This document shows, one piece after another, positions 38,311 through 46,580 of a stretch of 64,000 nucleotides of DNA. The notes below the pieces were generated by a model. It did not search any database. It saw nothing but the letters and a program-made list of their open reading frames with translations, and had not been told where the DNA came from. The position numbers were made by a program, and so were the translations under genes. Origin of the DNA: Devosia naphthalenivorans (GTDB lineage Bacteria > Pseudomonadota > Alphaproteobacteria > Rhizobiales > Devosiaceae). Position 1 is the first letter of the stretch. Each line of letters starts with the position of its first letter. Where the stretch lies: positions 61,142-125,141 of the forward strand of contig NZ_PYVW01000016.1 of NCBI RefSeq assembly GCF_003056355.1, written 5' to 3'.

Positions 38311-38357
38311 TGTCCGTCGTCAGATCATTTGGCGTGTCCGTCGTCAGACCATTTGGC
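38311..38357. repeat. Paired 23-bp direct repeat at an IS end
   Basis: The sequence TGTCCGTCGTCAGA(T/C)CATTTGGC occurs at 38311-38333 and 38335-38357 with one mismatch. It lies just outside the transposase stop and is probably the terminal region of the IS3-family element. Confidence 0.55.
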
Positions 38358-38408
38358 TCAGTTTGCGGCTTAGATTAGCGGAGTGTCGGTCTCGTCTTTG
38401 GGTTGATG

Positions 38409-38960
38409 TTATGCGGCGATCTTGCGGTGCTGCAAGCGCCGATGCTGGATGGTCTGGCGTTTGATCCTTTCGCGTTGCTTGATGATGGCTGCGGCCCTGC
38501 CGAAGTAGGCGTCGGCTGGCGTTACGTTGGCCAGGCTCTCATGATAGCGCCGGTGGTTGTAATGCTCGACGAAGGCGCCGATCTGGGCCTCGAGGTCGCC
38601 GGGCAGGAAGTAGTTCTCCAACAGGATGCGGTTCTTGAGGGTCTGGTGCCAGCGCTCGATCTTGCCCTGGGTCTGGGGATGCATTGGAGCGCCCCGGACA
38701 TGGCTCATGGCTTGAGCCTCGATATAGTCCGCCAGTTCACCGGCGATGTAGCTCGGGCCGTTGTCACTGAGCAGCCGGGGTTTGTGATGCACATGGGCCT
38801 GGTCGCAGCCAGAAGCGGCCAGCGCCATGTCCAGCGTGTCGGTGACGTCCTCGGCTCGCATGGTGCTGCATAGCTTCCAGGCAATGATGTAGCGCGAGTA
38901 GTCGTCGAGCACGGTGGACGGATACATCCAGCCCCAGCCAATGATCTTGAAGTAGGTGTT
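38409..38960 (-). mobile_element. IS3-family transposase OrfB, 5'-truncated
   Basis: The minus-strand frame has the C-terminal integrase core of an IS3-type transposase: VIGWGW-like start, STVLDDYSRYIIAWKL (second catalytic Asp), LLSDNGPSYIAGEL, QTQGKIERWHQTLKNR (catalytic Glu) and HYNHRRYHESLANVTPAD. The part with the first Asp and OrfA is missing, because the frame is joined at about 38960 to an IS21 terminus. It cannot transpose alone. Confidence 0.88.
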
Positions 38961-39008
38961 GATTTCCGCCGAGAAGTGACCCTGGCTTTCCACTGAGAAG
39001 TGACCCGC
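38957..39008. repeat. IS21-type terminal repeats
   Basis: The sequence TTCC(G/A)C(C/T)GAGAAGTGACC occurs at 38964-38981 and 38988-39005. Multiple short repeats of this sort form IS21-family ends. The tip (TGTTGATTTCC) abuts the truncated IS3 transposase, showing that IS21 landed inside it. Confidence 0.7.
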
Positions 39009-39011
39009 CTT

Positions 39012-39620
39012 TTAGTTGTGTTCTGGGTCAGGTGTGGTGGTCAAGTGTCTGGGTTTCTCCTTTGGGTTTGATGGCGGATGGGCCGAGCTGTTCTTGAAGC
39101 GGAAGCTGTCGTTTCCGGTCTCCAGGATGTGGCAGTGGTGGGTGAGCCGGTCGAGCAGCGCAGTGGTCATCTTGGCATCGCCGAAGACGCTGGCCCATTC
39201 GCTGAAGCTGAGATTGGTGGTGATGACCACGCTGGTATGCTCGTAGAGCCTGCTGAGCAGGTGGAAGAGCAAGGCGCCGCCTGAAGCGCTGAACGGCAGG
39301 TAGCCAAGCTCATCAAGGATGACGAGATCACAGTGAGCCAGGCGGCCGGCGATCTGGCCGGCTCGCCCCTGCATTTTCTCCTGCTCGAGCGCATTGACCA
39401 GCTCGACGGTCGAGAAGAAGCGGACGCGTTTCTGATGATGCTCGATGGCCTGCACACCGACGGCCGTGGCGATGTGGGTCTTGCCGGTTCCCGGGCCACC
39501 GACCAGAACGATATTGTTGGCGTCCTCGATGAAGTCGCAGCGATGGAGCTGGCGGACCAGGGCCTCATTGATCTCGCTGCTGGAGAAGTCGAAGCCATTG
39601 AGGTCGCGCCTACCTTTGAT
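39012..39620 (-). mobile_element. IS21-family istB helper ATPase, 5'-truncated
   Basis: From about residue 35 of the open frame (which extends to 39707) the product is Ist[21 protein letters not shown], Walker [14 protein letters not shown], Walker [15 protein letters not shown], and the sensor [15 protein letters not shown]. The N-terminal 70 residues and all of istA are absent. Instead the frame is fused to a short leader ([19 protein letters not shown]) with its own AAGGAGG site. The fused product might still be made, but the element is incomplete. Confidence 0.85.
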
Positions 39621-39670
39621 CTGACACCTCCTAGTGAGCACCTGCCCACAACCACATTGAACCCTTATTC

Positions 39671-39710
39671 GTCGGCCCATGGGCGCCTCCTTATAATAGG
39701 TCCGCATTAT
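39671..39710 (-). repeat. 40-bp imperfect direct repeat, copy A (leader with MGRR start)
   Basis: Read on the minus strand it gives ATAATGCGGACCTATTAT, a purine-rich ribosome site, and ATG-GGC-CGA-CGA. It matches copy B at 40113-40153 in nearly every base. In this copy the reading frame runs into the istB fragment. Confidence 0.6.
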
Positions 39711-39736
39711 CGGCTATCATTGCCCATACTCAACTA

Positions 39737-40437
39737 AGCTGCCCCCATCATGATGACAGCTGTAAAAGCCGGAGTGCATGCTTGTTGAAGAGGATGTCGT
39801 GCCCTGTATGTGACAAGGCATTTCCTCAGCTTGGTTAAAGGCTAGGCATAGCATCTGCTTGGGAGTGGATAGCCCTAGCTGCCTCCACTAACCTGCCCTC
39901 AGTGGACTCTCTCTATGGCTTCTGGAGGAGTTCTAGCGGGTGGTCTGTGTTGGTCTTATCCAGCTATGAAGTGGACCGATGACAAGGACGTAATGTCTAG
40001 TTCGGCTAAGCTGAGTAAGGGCATTGAGTGACAAGGTGTGTCTGCTTATTGAGAGACAGCCTACTCAATGGTTCATTGGGTATGTTTAGCTAGACCATAG
40101 ATACAGATGATCGTCGCCCCATGGGGGGGCTCCTCATAATAGGTCCGCATTATTTGCCCTGACCTATGCCCACCATGTTCATAATCAAGCTATCCCCTCC
40201 TGTTCAGCGAGAACGTAAACCCGGGCCTTAAGCAATCTGGCGAGGGAATTAGCCTGATCATTTGACAAGCTATTTTCCCCAAAATACTCAGAGGCAGTAT
40301 ACGGCCTTGATGGGGGTCGGGTGGCTCTTGCCCGGGTCTGAACGATTGTCAGTAACCTTCTCTGGTCATCCTAACCAGTTTCGGCGGTAAGCCCCACCTT
40401 CCAGCAGGACAGTAGGCCTCAAAAGATGTCGGAGGAA
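39737..40437. other. Gene-free 700-base stretch beside integrase 1
   Basis: No coding text is visible. Copy B of the leader repeat lies at 40113-40153, and its frame (MGRRSSVSMV) stops after ten codons. Because it borders the 3' end of integrase 1, an attachment site could be here, but I found no copy of the 20-bp core seen in the surface-protein gene. Confidence 0.4.
40113..40153 (-). repeat. 40-bp imperfect direct repeat, copy B
   Basis: Shares ATAATGCGGACCTATTAT, GAGGAG and ATG-GGG-CGA-CGA with copy A. It is a leader without a following gene, suggesting that a gene once started here and was lost. Confidence 0.55.
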
Positions 40438-41634
40438 TCAGCGAGCTGGAAAAGAGCCGTCCGCTGCAATGCCCTGGTATGCCCGGTCAATGAAAGCTGC
40501 CGCTTTTTCCGTGGCATCCCTCCGCGTGTCATCACTCAGATGTGCATACCGCTGTGTGGTCCGAAGCTGCGTATGCCCAAGAAGGTCCTGCACGACATAG
40601 ATGGAAACTCCAGTGTTCACCAGAAAGCTCGCAAAGGAGTGCCGAAGATCATGCAAACGGACATCAGCCAGCCCTGCCCGCTTCCTGATACGATCCCATG
40701 GGCCGTAGAGCGATGGTGAGGGGCGTCCTGTTGCCTCTGTTGGGAAGATGTAAGGGTTGCCCTTAGTACGTTTGATGCCCTTCAATAACGCTACAGCCTG
40801 CCCGCTCAGAGTGATCTTACGGGGCTTGCCTGATTTCGACCGGGGAACAAGCAGGGTCTTCTTACGCCAGTCGATGTGCTTCCATTCGGCTTGCGTGATT
40901 TCGTTCCGCCTTCCCCCGGTCAGAAGCAAGAGCAGGACGGCATCAGCTGCTACTCTGTTCTCATCAGCAGCAATGGATTCAAGTAAACGGCGTGTCTCTT
41001 CCGGTGAGAGGAAACGATCCCTGTGAACGTCAGGGGCAAGCTGGAGGGGAGCAGTAGGGTTCTCTGCCGTAACTCCCGCGATCTTCCATTTCCTTGCAAG
41101 ATTGAAGATGTAGCGAAGCAGGATGACAGCTCGATTGGTTGTACCTGCGGCATAGCCTTTGACGCGCATAGTCCGCAACATGGCACTGATCTGCTCTGCG
41201 GTCACCTCGTCTAGATAGAGCCGCCCCAAGGCTGGGAGAATATGCAGACGGAGCATTATCTCGTCGGTTTTCCAGCTTCGCTTGTACTCCTGCACATAAG
41301 GGAGGTAGCGAGATTGGACCAGTTCGGATAACGTCAGGCTAGCCCTGAGTTCCTGTCGCTGGAGCTGAGGGTCAGGACCAAGAAAGGCTTCTGCTTTGAT
41401 AGCCCGTCCTTTGCGGCGAGCTTGTTCAAGGGTGATGACGTCTGCTGTGCCGATCTTGTACTGGCGCTGTGCACCGTGTCTGTCGGTGTAGCGTTGGTAG
41501 AAGGTTTTGCGCCCTGTGGCTCGCACCTCCAAGACAAGTCCAGTCAGGACGGTGTCGAAGTATTCAGCCTTAGCGCATCCCTCAGGACACGCGGCGGAAC
41601 GAATGCGGGTAGCAGTGAGATTGACCTTAGGCAT
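40438..41634 (-). CDS. Tyrosine recombinase/integrase 1
   Basis: A 398-residue phage-type integrase: an N-terminal arm-binding domain of the DUF4102 kind (VLEVRATGRKTFYQRYTDRH), a core-binding SAM-like domain (about 105-190) and a catalytic domain with Arg in LLTGGRRNEI, His-x-x-Arg in LHDLRHSFAS, His in LLGHTQLRT and Tyr in TQRYAHL. It is clearly a sister of integrase 2 at 44.7 kb (same MPK start, KSWKTDEI/RSWKCDEI, IRKRAGL/ARKRAGM). It diverges from a small XRE gene. All catalytic residues are present. Confidence 0.95.
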   Translation of the reverse strand: MPKVNLTATRIRSAACPEGCAKAEYFDTVLTGLVLEVRATGRKTFYQRYTDRHGAQRQYKIGTADVITLEQARRKGRAIKAEAFLGPDPQLQRQELRASLTLSELVQSRYLPYVQEYKRSWKTDEIMLRLHILPALGRLYLDEVTAEQISAMLRTMRVKGYAAGTTNRAVILLRYIFNLARKWKIAGVTAENPTAPLQLAPDVHRDRFLSPEETRRLLESIAADENRVAADAVLLLLLTGGRRNEITQAEWKHIDWRKKTLLVPRSKSGKPRKITLSGQAVALLKGIKRTKGNPYIFPTEATGRPSPSLYGPWDRIRKRAGLADVRLHDLRHSFASFLVNTGVSIYVVQDLLGHTQLRTTQRYAHLSDDTRRDATEKAAAFIDRAYQGIAADGSFPAR

Positions 41635-41721
41635 AGCCGTCCAACGGTAATGTCATTTTTTAAGACATACACATGATCACAATGCACATTCAACCCCAAA
41701 CATCGCTGAAATGATGTAGCT
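41635..41721. promoter_or_regulatory. Divergent control region of integrase 1 and its XRE regulator
   Basis: The 87-bp space between divergent starts contains an inverted repeat ATGTC-N9-GACAT around 41650-41668. The small XRE protein is the natural binder. This is an inference from layout and symmetry. Confidence 0.35.
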
Positions 41722-42000
41722 GTGAGTGCTGCCGCTACCGTACATCGAGCATCGCTTGGCGCACGTATCCGTGCTGCACGAGGCGTTCTGGGCTGGAGCC
41801 AAGTCGATCTGGCGGACCGAATTGGGTCGACACAGAGGTCGGTACATCGCATTGAACAGGGGGCGGTTGACGCTCGAAGTTCGACGGTTGCTGCAATCGA
41901 TCAAGCGTTTCGCGATGCGGGGCTTACGTTCGAGGACCTAGGGGAAGGTGGGTTCAAGCTCATTGCCCCGTCCTCTGTATTCGTGTCAAAGGGCGAATGA
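41722..42000 (+). CDS. XRE-family regulator 1
   Basis: A 92-residue protein with a Cro/CI-type HTH (IRAARGVLGWSQVDLADRIG, then STQRSVHRIEQG) and a short C-terminal part (AFRDAGLTFEDLGEGGFKLI). The AG(L/V)xF...GFGL/GGFKLI tail is common in small alphaproteobacterial XRE proteins. It starts with GTG and is divergent from integrase 1, so it probably represses the integrase. It is the sister of the XRE protein at 44.3 kb. Confidence 0.85.
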   Translation: MSAAATVHRASLGARIRAARGVLGWSQVDLADRIGSTQRSVHRIEQGAVDARSSTVAAIDQAFRDAGLTFEDLGEGGFKLIAPSSVFVSKGE

Positions 42001-42321
42001 CACAGAGGGCTGATGCATGGCCATCTCGAAGCCCCAAAAGAGCCACTGCCGACAGCATGCCGACAAAGGTGAGCGGGTAGCACGGCCTTAAAGCTACAAG
42101 CTCCTTCGCCGTAGTCCCATTGAAATCAGCCGTTTAAGTCGCTCTGGCCCCCTCCAAAGCCGCCCACGGCATGCCGACGAACTGCGGTCCTGAAACGGGT
42201 TAAGCGGGACCTGAAGACGTTATAGGCGGAACCCGAAGGCACTCTTGGCAGAACGTAAGCTCTGCTATCAGGAAACGACAAGGTCGGTCGAAATCTCGCT
42301 TTCTACCTGAGCTGCATCTCC
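42001..42321. other. Intergenic stretch between XRE 1 and the displaced tail
   Basis: No gene seen. The motif GCATGCCGAC occurs twice (near 42056 and 42171), both in a similar CGGCATGCCGACxAA setting, and could be a binding site or a small repeat. Confidence 0.35.
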
Positions 42322-42353
42322 AAAAAGAAAAACCCCAGCACAAGGCCGGGGTT
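42322..42353 (-). terminator. Intrinsic terminator of the displaced tail
   Basis: On the minus strand the 23-nt hairpin AACCCCGGCC-TTGT-GCTGGGGTT is followed by a T-run. The same 57 bases, from the A-tract to the stop codon, recur at the intact surface-protein gene. Confidence 0.85.
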
Positions 42354-42379
42354 CTCCGTAAAGACCGAAGTCTTAGATG

Positions 42380-44055
42380 TTATGCTGTGGCTTCGGAAAC
42401 GCGCAGTACGCCGTTCTCGAAGCTGATGGTGTCTGCATCGACGCCCACGAGGGTGATGGTCTCACCAGCGAAAGCACCGTCCAGCTGACCATCGTAGGTC
42501 TCGGTTTCGATGTAGACGACCGTGTTAGCACCATCCTGCTGAAGGAAGATGTCCAACGCAGCGACGTTTCCGAAGTTGGCGTTACTGTCGAGGTCGGCAT
42601 CGTCTGCAACAACGGAGGCTGTGAAGTCAGCACCGATGAACAGAGCGTCTTCGCTGTCGAAGCCCGTGATGCTCTGATCGCCTGCCAGTTCGCCACCGTA
42701 GAGGTATAGGTCACCCTCTGCAGTTGCAACTTCAGCACCGTCAACGAGGGTCGGAGCCTCGAACCCAAGAGCCTCAAGAGCCTCAAGAGCAGCTGCTTCG
42801 TTGTCCTGCAGAGCTTCAAGCTGGTCAACCAAAGCCTGAGCGTCTGCAACGTCCTGGATCAGCTCAGCACGAACTTCCAGAGCCGTTTCGGCACCTTCGA
42901 CAGCCGTCTGAGCTGTTTCTAGAGCGTCAAGCCGCGGGTTATCGAGCTCAGCAGTCGCTACGTCTGCTCGTAGACCAGCACGTTCGGCGACTTCAGCCTC
43001 GGCATCAGCAACGTCCTGACGCAGATCAGCACGCTGATCAACCTCAGCCTGAGCGGCAACAACGTCGCCGTCCAGTTCAACCTCTTCCGCACCGATTTCG
43101 CCAGTTGTCTCTGCATTAGCAGCGGCAATCGCAGCTGCGTCAGCAAGGGACTGGAATGTTGACGGAGCGTAGGCATTCAGAGCGTTGTAAGCAGCTTCCA
43201 AATCAGCATCTGTCGTTGGATCTGCCGAGTCGTAATCCGCAAAAGCAGTTTCATAGGCAGTAACGAGAGCAGCAAAGTCTGACTGGGCGTCCTGAGCGTC
43301 AGTCAGAGCTGCGTCCAGGTCAGCGTCTGGACCATCGGCAGTGATGTCAGCGTCCAGAGCGTTCTGAGCAGCCGTGACGTCCGCAGCTAGCTCAGCATCG
43401 GTGCCATCAGCTGTGATGTCAGCTTCGAGATCAGTCCGAGCAGCAACTGCAGCAGGAGAAGAGGACACATCCAGCGTGTTTACCTGAGCCTCAGCAGCAG
43501 CAGCTTCACCCTGAGCAGTGACGAGAGCAGCATCAGCAGCTTCGCGGGCCTGAACAGTCTGAAGCAGCAGGGTTACGCCTGCAGCAGTTTCTTCCGAAAC
43601 GCCATCGGCCAGAACCAGCTCATCGTCGGCGTTCAGTTCGATGAGACCAGTAACAGTACCATCTGCATTAACGGTGACGGGGCCATTCAGAGCCTCATAG
43701 CGCGCCTCTGCACCAGCCACGTCAGCATTGGCTTCAAACTGAGCTTCGATGGCAGCGTCTACCGCTGCTTCAGCAGCCTGAAGGCGTGCTACAGCTGCAG
43801 AAAGGCCAGCAACAGCATTCACTGCAGCCTGAGCATCGGCAAGTTCTTCCTGAGCATCGGCAAGGTTGGCCTGCAGAACACGATCGGATGCACCAGCACG
43901 GGCAGTCGCAAGATCGGTCTCAGCCGTGGTCAGGCTTGCTTCGAGGGAGGCTTCGGTAGCCGAAGTGGTCTCATCATCGTCGCCATCGGCAGTGACGAGG
44001 AACTCAGCAGTAGCCTCATTGGCATCCTGCAAATTGGCCAGAGCTTCAGTGAGCG
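42380..44055 (-). pseudogene. Displaced, headless 3' half of a surface-protein gene
   Basis: About 558 codons with no start: upstream of the 20-bp core the frame closes with TAA at 44096-44098. The text is an Ala/Asp/Glu-rich coiled coil (for example LANLQDANEATAEFLVTADG and VAERAGLRADVATAEL) ending in a conserved 130-residue domain (SITGFDSEDALFIGADF, ETITLVGVDADTISFENGVL and RVSEATA) that matches the end of the 48.8 kb protein almost line by line. The middle differs in length and sequence. ATG codons inside could start shorter products, but no ribosome site is evident. I read it as the original tail of the surface-protein gene, pushed aside by an insertion. In-frame joining to the head is preserved. 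Confidence 0.75.
44036..44055. repeat. 20-bp core repeat, left copy (putative attL)
   Basis: GGCCAGAGCTTCAGTGAGCG is identical to 49979-49998. To its left is the displaced tail, to its right unrelated integrase-module DNA. Outside the core the coding homology is only partial (AAATT versus AAATC and beyond), so exact identity is confined to the core. Confidence 0.65.
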
Positions 44056-44257
44056 ATAGGACCGGGGGTCGCTTTTGGCTAAGTCTATCAAGTACTTAGA
44101 CTTTCAACGCGCACCAACCCACCCACAAGCCACTTTTTGGTTGCTAACTAGCCATTTATCGCCTATAATCAGGGATAGGAAGTCCCCGGTTTCTCTGGAG
44201 TTTCTCTCTATGGCTGCTCTACTCACATTTACCCACTCCAACGACAAGCTCCTGCCG

Positions 44258-44626
44258 TTAGAAGTCCAAGTTCACTCGCCTGCGACGAACACGAGATTGA
44301 GGAACCGGCGTAGAGGGCGCTGCTGCCTCATCACCTTTTTCCGCCAGCTGGTGCTTCCGAACGTCTGCCCGAATTGCTGATGCGCTCGGTTCCTCCACCA
44401 AAAGGCCAAACCCCTTTGCGTCGCTTTGGAAGCGGACCCCAGCCTTCTCGAAGGCAGCAACGATTTTCTTCATGTTCGAAGGTCTACCGGGGCCGTCCAG
44501 CCGCTCAAGTCGGCTGATCGACGTTTCTGAAACCTTGGAACGCTCAGCAAGGGCCGCTTGGCTCCACCCCAGAATGGCTCGGGCCGTCCGGACCAGTACG
44601 GGAAATGAGGGGTCTAACACGTCCAT
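44258..44626 (-). CDS. XRE-family regulator 2
   Basis: A 122-residue protein from MDVLDPSFPVLVRTARAILG with a Cro/CI HTH (GWSQAALAERSKVSETSISRL), the small AGVRFQSDAKGFGLLVEE tail also seen in XRE 1, and a basic C-terminus (RVRRRRVNLDF). AGGAA before 44626 favours this start over 44647. It lies divergently 38 bases from integrase 2 and should control it. Confidence 0.85.
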   Translation of the reverse strand: MDVLDPSFPVLVRTARAILGWSQAALAERSKVSETSISRLERLDGPGRPSNMKKIVAAFEKAGVRFQSDAKGFGLLVEEPSASAIRADVRKHQLAEKGDEAAAPSTPVPQSRVRRRRVNLDF

Positions 44627-44664
44627 GATTATTCCTGCCGTCATCACTCACCCGGAGAGATAAC

Positions 44665-45918
44665 ATGCCTAAGGCCAAGTTCACTCCCTCGTTTCTCAAC
44701 AATGCTGCCTGCCCGGCGAACATGAAGCGCATCATCTACTCCGATGACAGCGTGAAAGGCCTTGTCATGGAGGTTCGAGCATCTGGTGGCCGAACTTTTT
44801 ACGTTCGTTATCGCGACAAAGACGGCGCTCAGCGAAACCTGAAAATTGGCGACGCTACGAGCATATCCCTTGCTGCTGCGAGAACAAGAACGATTGAAGT
44901 CATGTCACAGATTGCACTCGGACGAGACCCGCAGGGAGAGAAGCGTTCTGAGCGACAGATCCCCCTGTTCGGCGACTTCGCGCGGGGCCGCTATCTTGGG
45001 CACGTCAAGGGATACAAGCGGTCATGGAAGTGCGATGAAATCCTCCTGCGGGTTCACGTTGAGCCCCTTTTGGGTAAGAAGCGGCTGGACAACATCACCA
45101 TTGGCGATGTGACTGCGCTGCACCATGGCATAGTCGCAAAGGGTCTCGCTGCTGGCACGGCCAACCGCATCTTGGTTCTTGTGCGCTACGTCTTCAATCT
45201 TGCAATCAAGTGGGGCGTCGAGGGTATGACGCAAAACCCCTCTAAAGGGGTGGACCTGTTCAAGCTAAACAACGAGCGCCAGACCTTCCTCAGCCATGAG
45301 GAGTTGGGGCGGCTGATGAAAGCCCTACAACAGTCTGCGAACATACAGCTCTATTCAATCGTCCGTTTCATGCTGCTCACAGGGGCGCGGAAGCAGGAGG
45401 CTTTGAAAGCAGGTTGGGCCGACATCGACTTCCAGCACAAGGTCTGGGTTATCCCCATCACCAAGTCGGGGCGGGAGCGCAAGGTGCAGCTGAGTGACTT
45501 CGCTCTGCAACTGCTCGAAGCCCTGCCCTCTCGCGGCAACTCAGACCACTTGTTCCCCAATCCTGATACGGGTCGGCCTTACCATACGATCTTCGTTGCG
45601 TGGAATACAGCCCGCAAGCGGGCCGGAATGCCGGAGTTCCGCATCCATGACCTTCGGCACTCCTTTGCGAGTTTTCTCGTCAACAGCGGCAGGTCAATCT
45701 TCGAAGTCCAGACGCTACTTGGGCACTCCAACATCAAAACGACCCAGCGCTATGCCCACCTTGCTAACGAAACGCTCTCCGATGCGGTGAATAGGGCCGC
45801 TGCGTTCGCGTTCTCCGGCGAGGCTGCCGCGCCTCCACTCATAGAGGGGACCGCCTCGCGGACCCGCCTACCTCCACGTGAGCGGCAGCGCCCTGTTCGG
45901 CTTCTAGCCACAAGGTAG
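44665..45918 (+). CDS. Tyrosine recombinase/integrase 2
   Basis: A 417-residue integrase with arm-binding domain (VMEVRASGGRTFYVRYRDKD), core-binding domain (RSWKCDEILLRVHVEPLLGK) and catalytic domain: Arg in LLTGARKQEA, His-x-x-Arg in IHDLRHSFAS, His in LLGHSNIKT and Tyr in TQRYAHL. GGAGAG precedes the ATG. It is at the attL-proximal end of the candidate element and transcribed inward, followed after ten bases by the M15-like gene and then the RT, so an operon is likely. It is the best candidate to recombine the 20-bp cores. Confidence 0.95.
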   Translation: MPKAKFTPSFLNNAACPANMKRIIYSDDSVKGLVMEVRASGGRTFYVRYRDKDGAQRNLKIGDATSISLAAARTRTIEVMSQIALGRDPQGEKRSERQIPLFGDFARGRYLGHVKGYKRSWKCDEILLRVHVEPLLGKKRLDNITIGDVTALHHGIVAKGLAAGTANRILVLVRYVFNLAIKWGVEGMTQNPSKGVDLFKLNNERQTFLSHEELGRLMKALQQSANIQLYSIVRFMLLTGARKQEALKAGWADIDFQHKVWVIPITKSGRERKVQLSDFALQLLEALPSRGNSDHLFPNPDTGRPYHTIFVAWNTARKRAGMPEFRIHDLRHSFASFLVNSGRSIFEVQTLLGHSNIKTTQRYAHLANETLSDAVNRAAAFAFSGEAAAPPLIEGTASRTRLPPRERQRPVRLLATR

Positions 45919-45928
45919 GAGGCAGGCA

Positions 45929-46561
45929 ATGCAGATCAGGGAACTCGATAGCTTTGGGCGAGTACGTCTGTCGCGCCACTTCTTCATGCGGGACTTCCTC
46001 TATTCGGAAGTGGCAGCCAAGCATGGCATCAACAATGTGCCAGACGATCCCGATCTGGCCATTGCCACAGGGAAACGCCTTTGCACCGAGGTTCTCGAAC
46101 CGATCGTCTCTATGTTCGGCCCTATCGCGATACGCTCCGGCTTCCGCTCTGCCAAGCTCAACGAATTTGCGTCTGCACACCGACTGCAGTGCGCCAGCAA
46201 CGAGAAGAACTTCGCCTACCACATCTGGGACCATCGCGACGTACAAGGCCACAGTGGTGCTGCTGCCTGCATTGTGGTGCCATGGGTCATCGACAATCTG
46301 CAGCAGAGCCGCTTGGACGATTTCGCGCTCTTTCTACACGAGCGGCTGAACTACCACCGCATGGTATTTTTCCGCAGCCACGCAACGTTGAACATCGGCT
46401 GGCATGAAGCCCCTCGCCGGGAAATCCTTTCATATTGGCCTAAGCCGCGCACCGTGCTCCGCGTCGGGCAAGCTGCACAGGGAAGCCTCAGCCTAGAGCC
46501 GAACCACATGGCCCCAGAAACGTATCAGCGGCCAGCTGGCGATCTGCTTTTCAGGAGCTAA
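45929..46561 (+). CDS. M15-peptidase-like protein paired with the reverse transcriptase
   Basis: A 210-residue soluble protein resembling the D-Ala-D-Ala carboxypeptidase M15 fold: FFMRDFLYSEVAAKHGI start, the IAIRSGFRSAKLNE block (equivalent of SGYRSxxxN), AYHIWDHRDVQGHSGAAACI (equivalent of the SQHxxGxAxDI zinc motif) and NIGWHEAPRREI (equivalent of the final W-H). In the zinc motif a Cys stands about where the ligand Asp is expected, so peptidase activity is doubtful. There is no signal peptide. AGGAGG precedes the ATG. It ends four bases before the RT start. I recall proteins of this type beside bacterial RT genes, but could not check it. It may serve the RT rather than the cell wall. Confidence 0.65.
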   Translation: MQIRELDSFGRVRLSRHFFMRDFLYSEVAAKHGINNVPDDPDLAIATGKRLCTEVLEPIVSMFGPIAIRSGFRSAKLNEFASAHRLQCASNEKNFAYHIWDHRDVQGHSGAAACIVVPWVIDNLQQSRLDDFALFLHERLNYHRMVFFRSHATLNIGWHEAPRREILSYWPKPRTVLRVGQAAQGSLSLEPNHMAPETYQRPAGDLLFRS

Positions 46562-46563
46562 CA

Positions 46564-46580
46564 AGATGAACCCCGGTGCA
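46564..46580 (+). repeat. 17-bp repeat at the RT start, copy 1
   Basis: AGATGAACCCCGGTGCA spans the RT start codon and recurs exactly at 48624-48640, behind the HTH gene. The two copies bracket the RT, the spacer and the HTH gene. Confidence 0.7.

Noticed and set aside
38311..38357. Short direct repeats as the beginning of a CRISPR array
   Set aside because: Only two copies, one base apart, next to a transposase; an IS terminus explains them.
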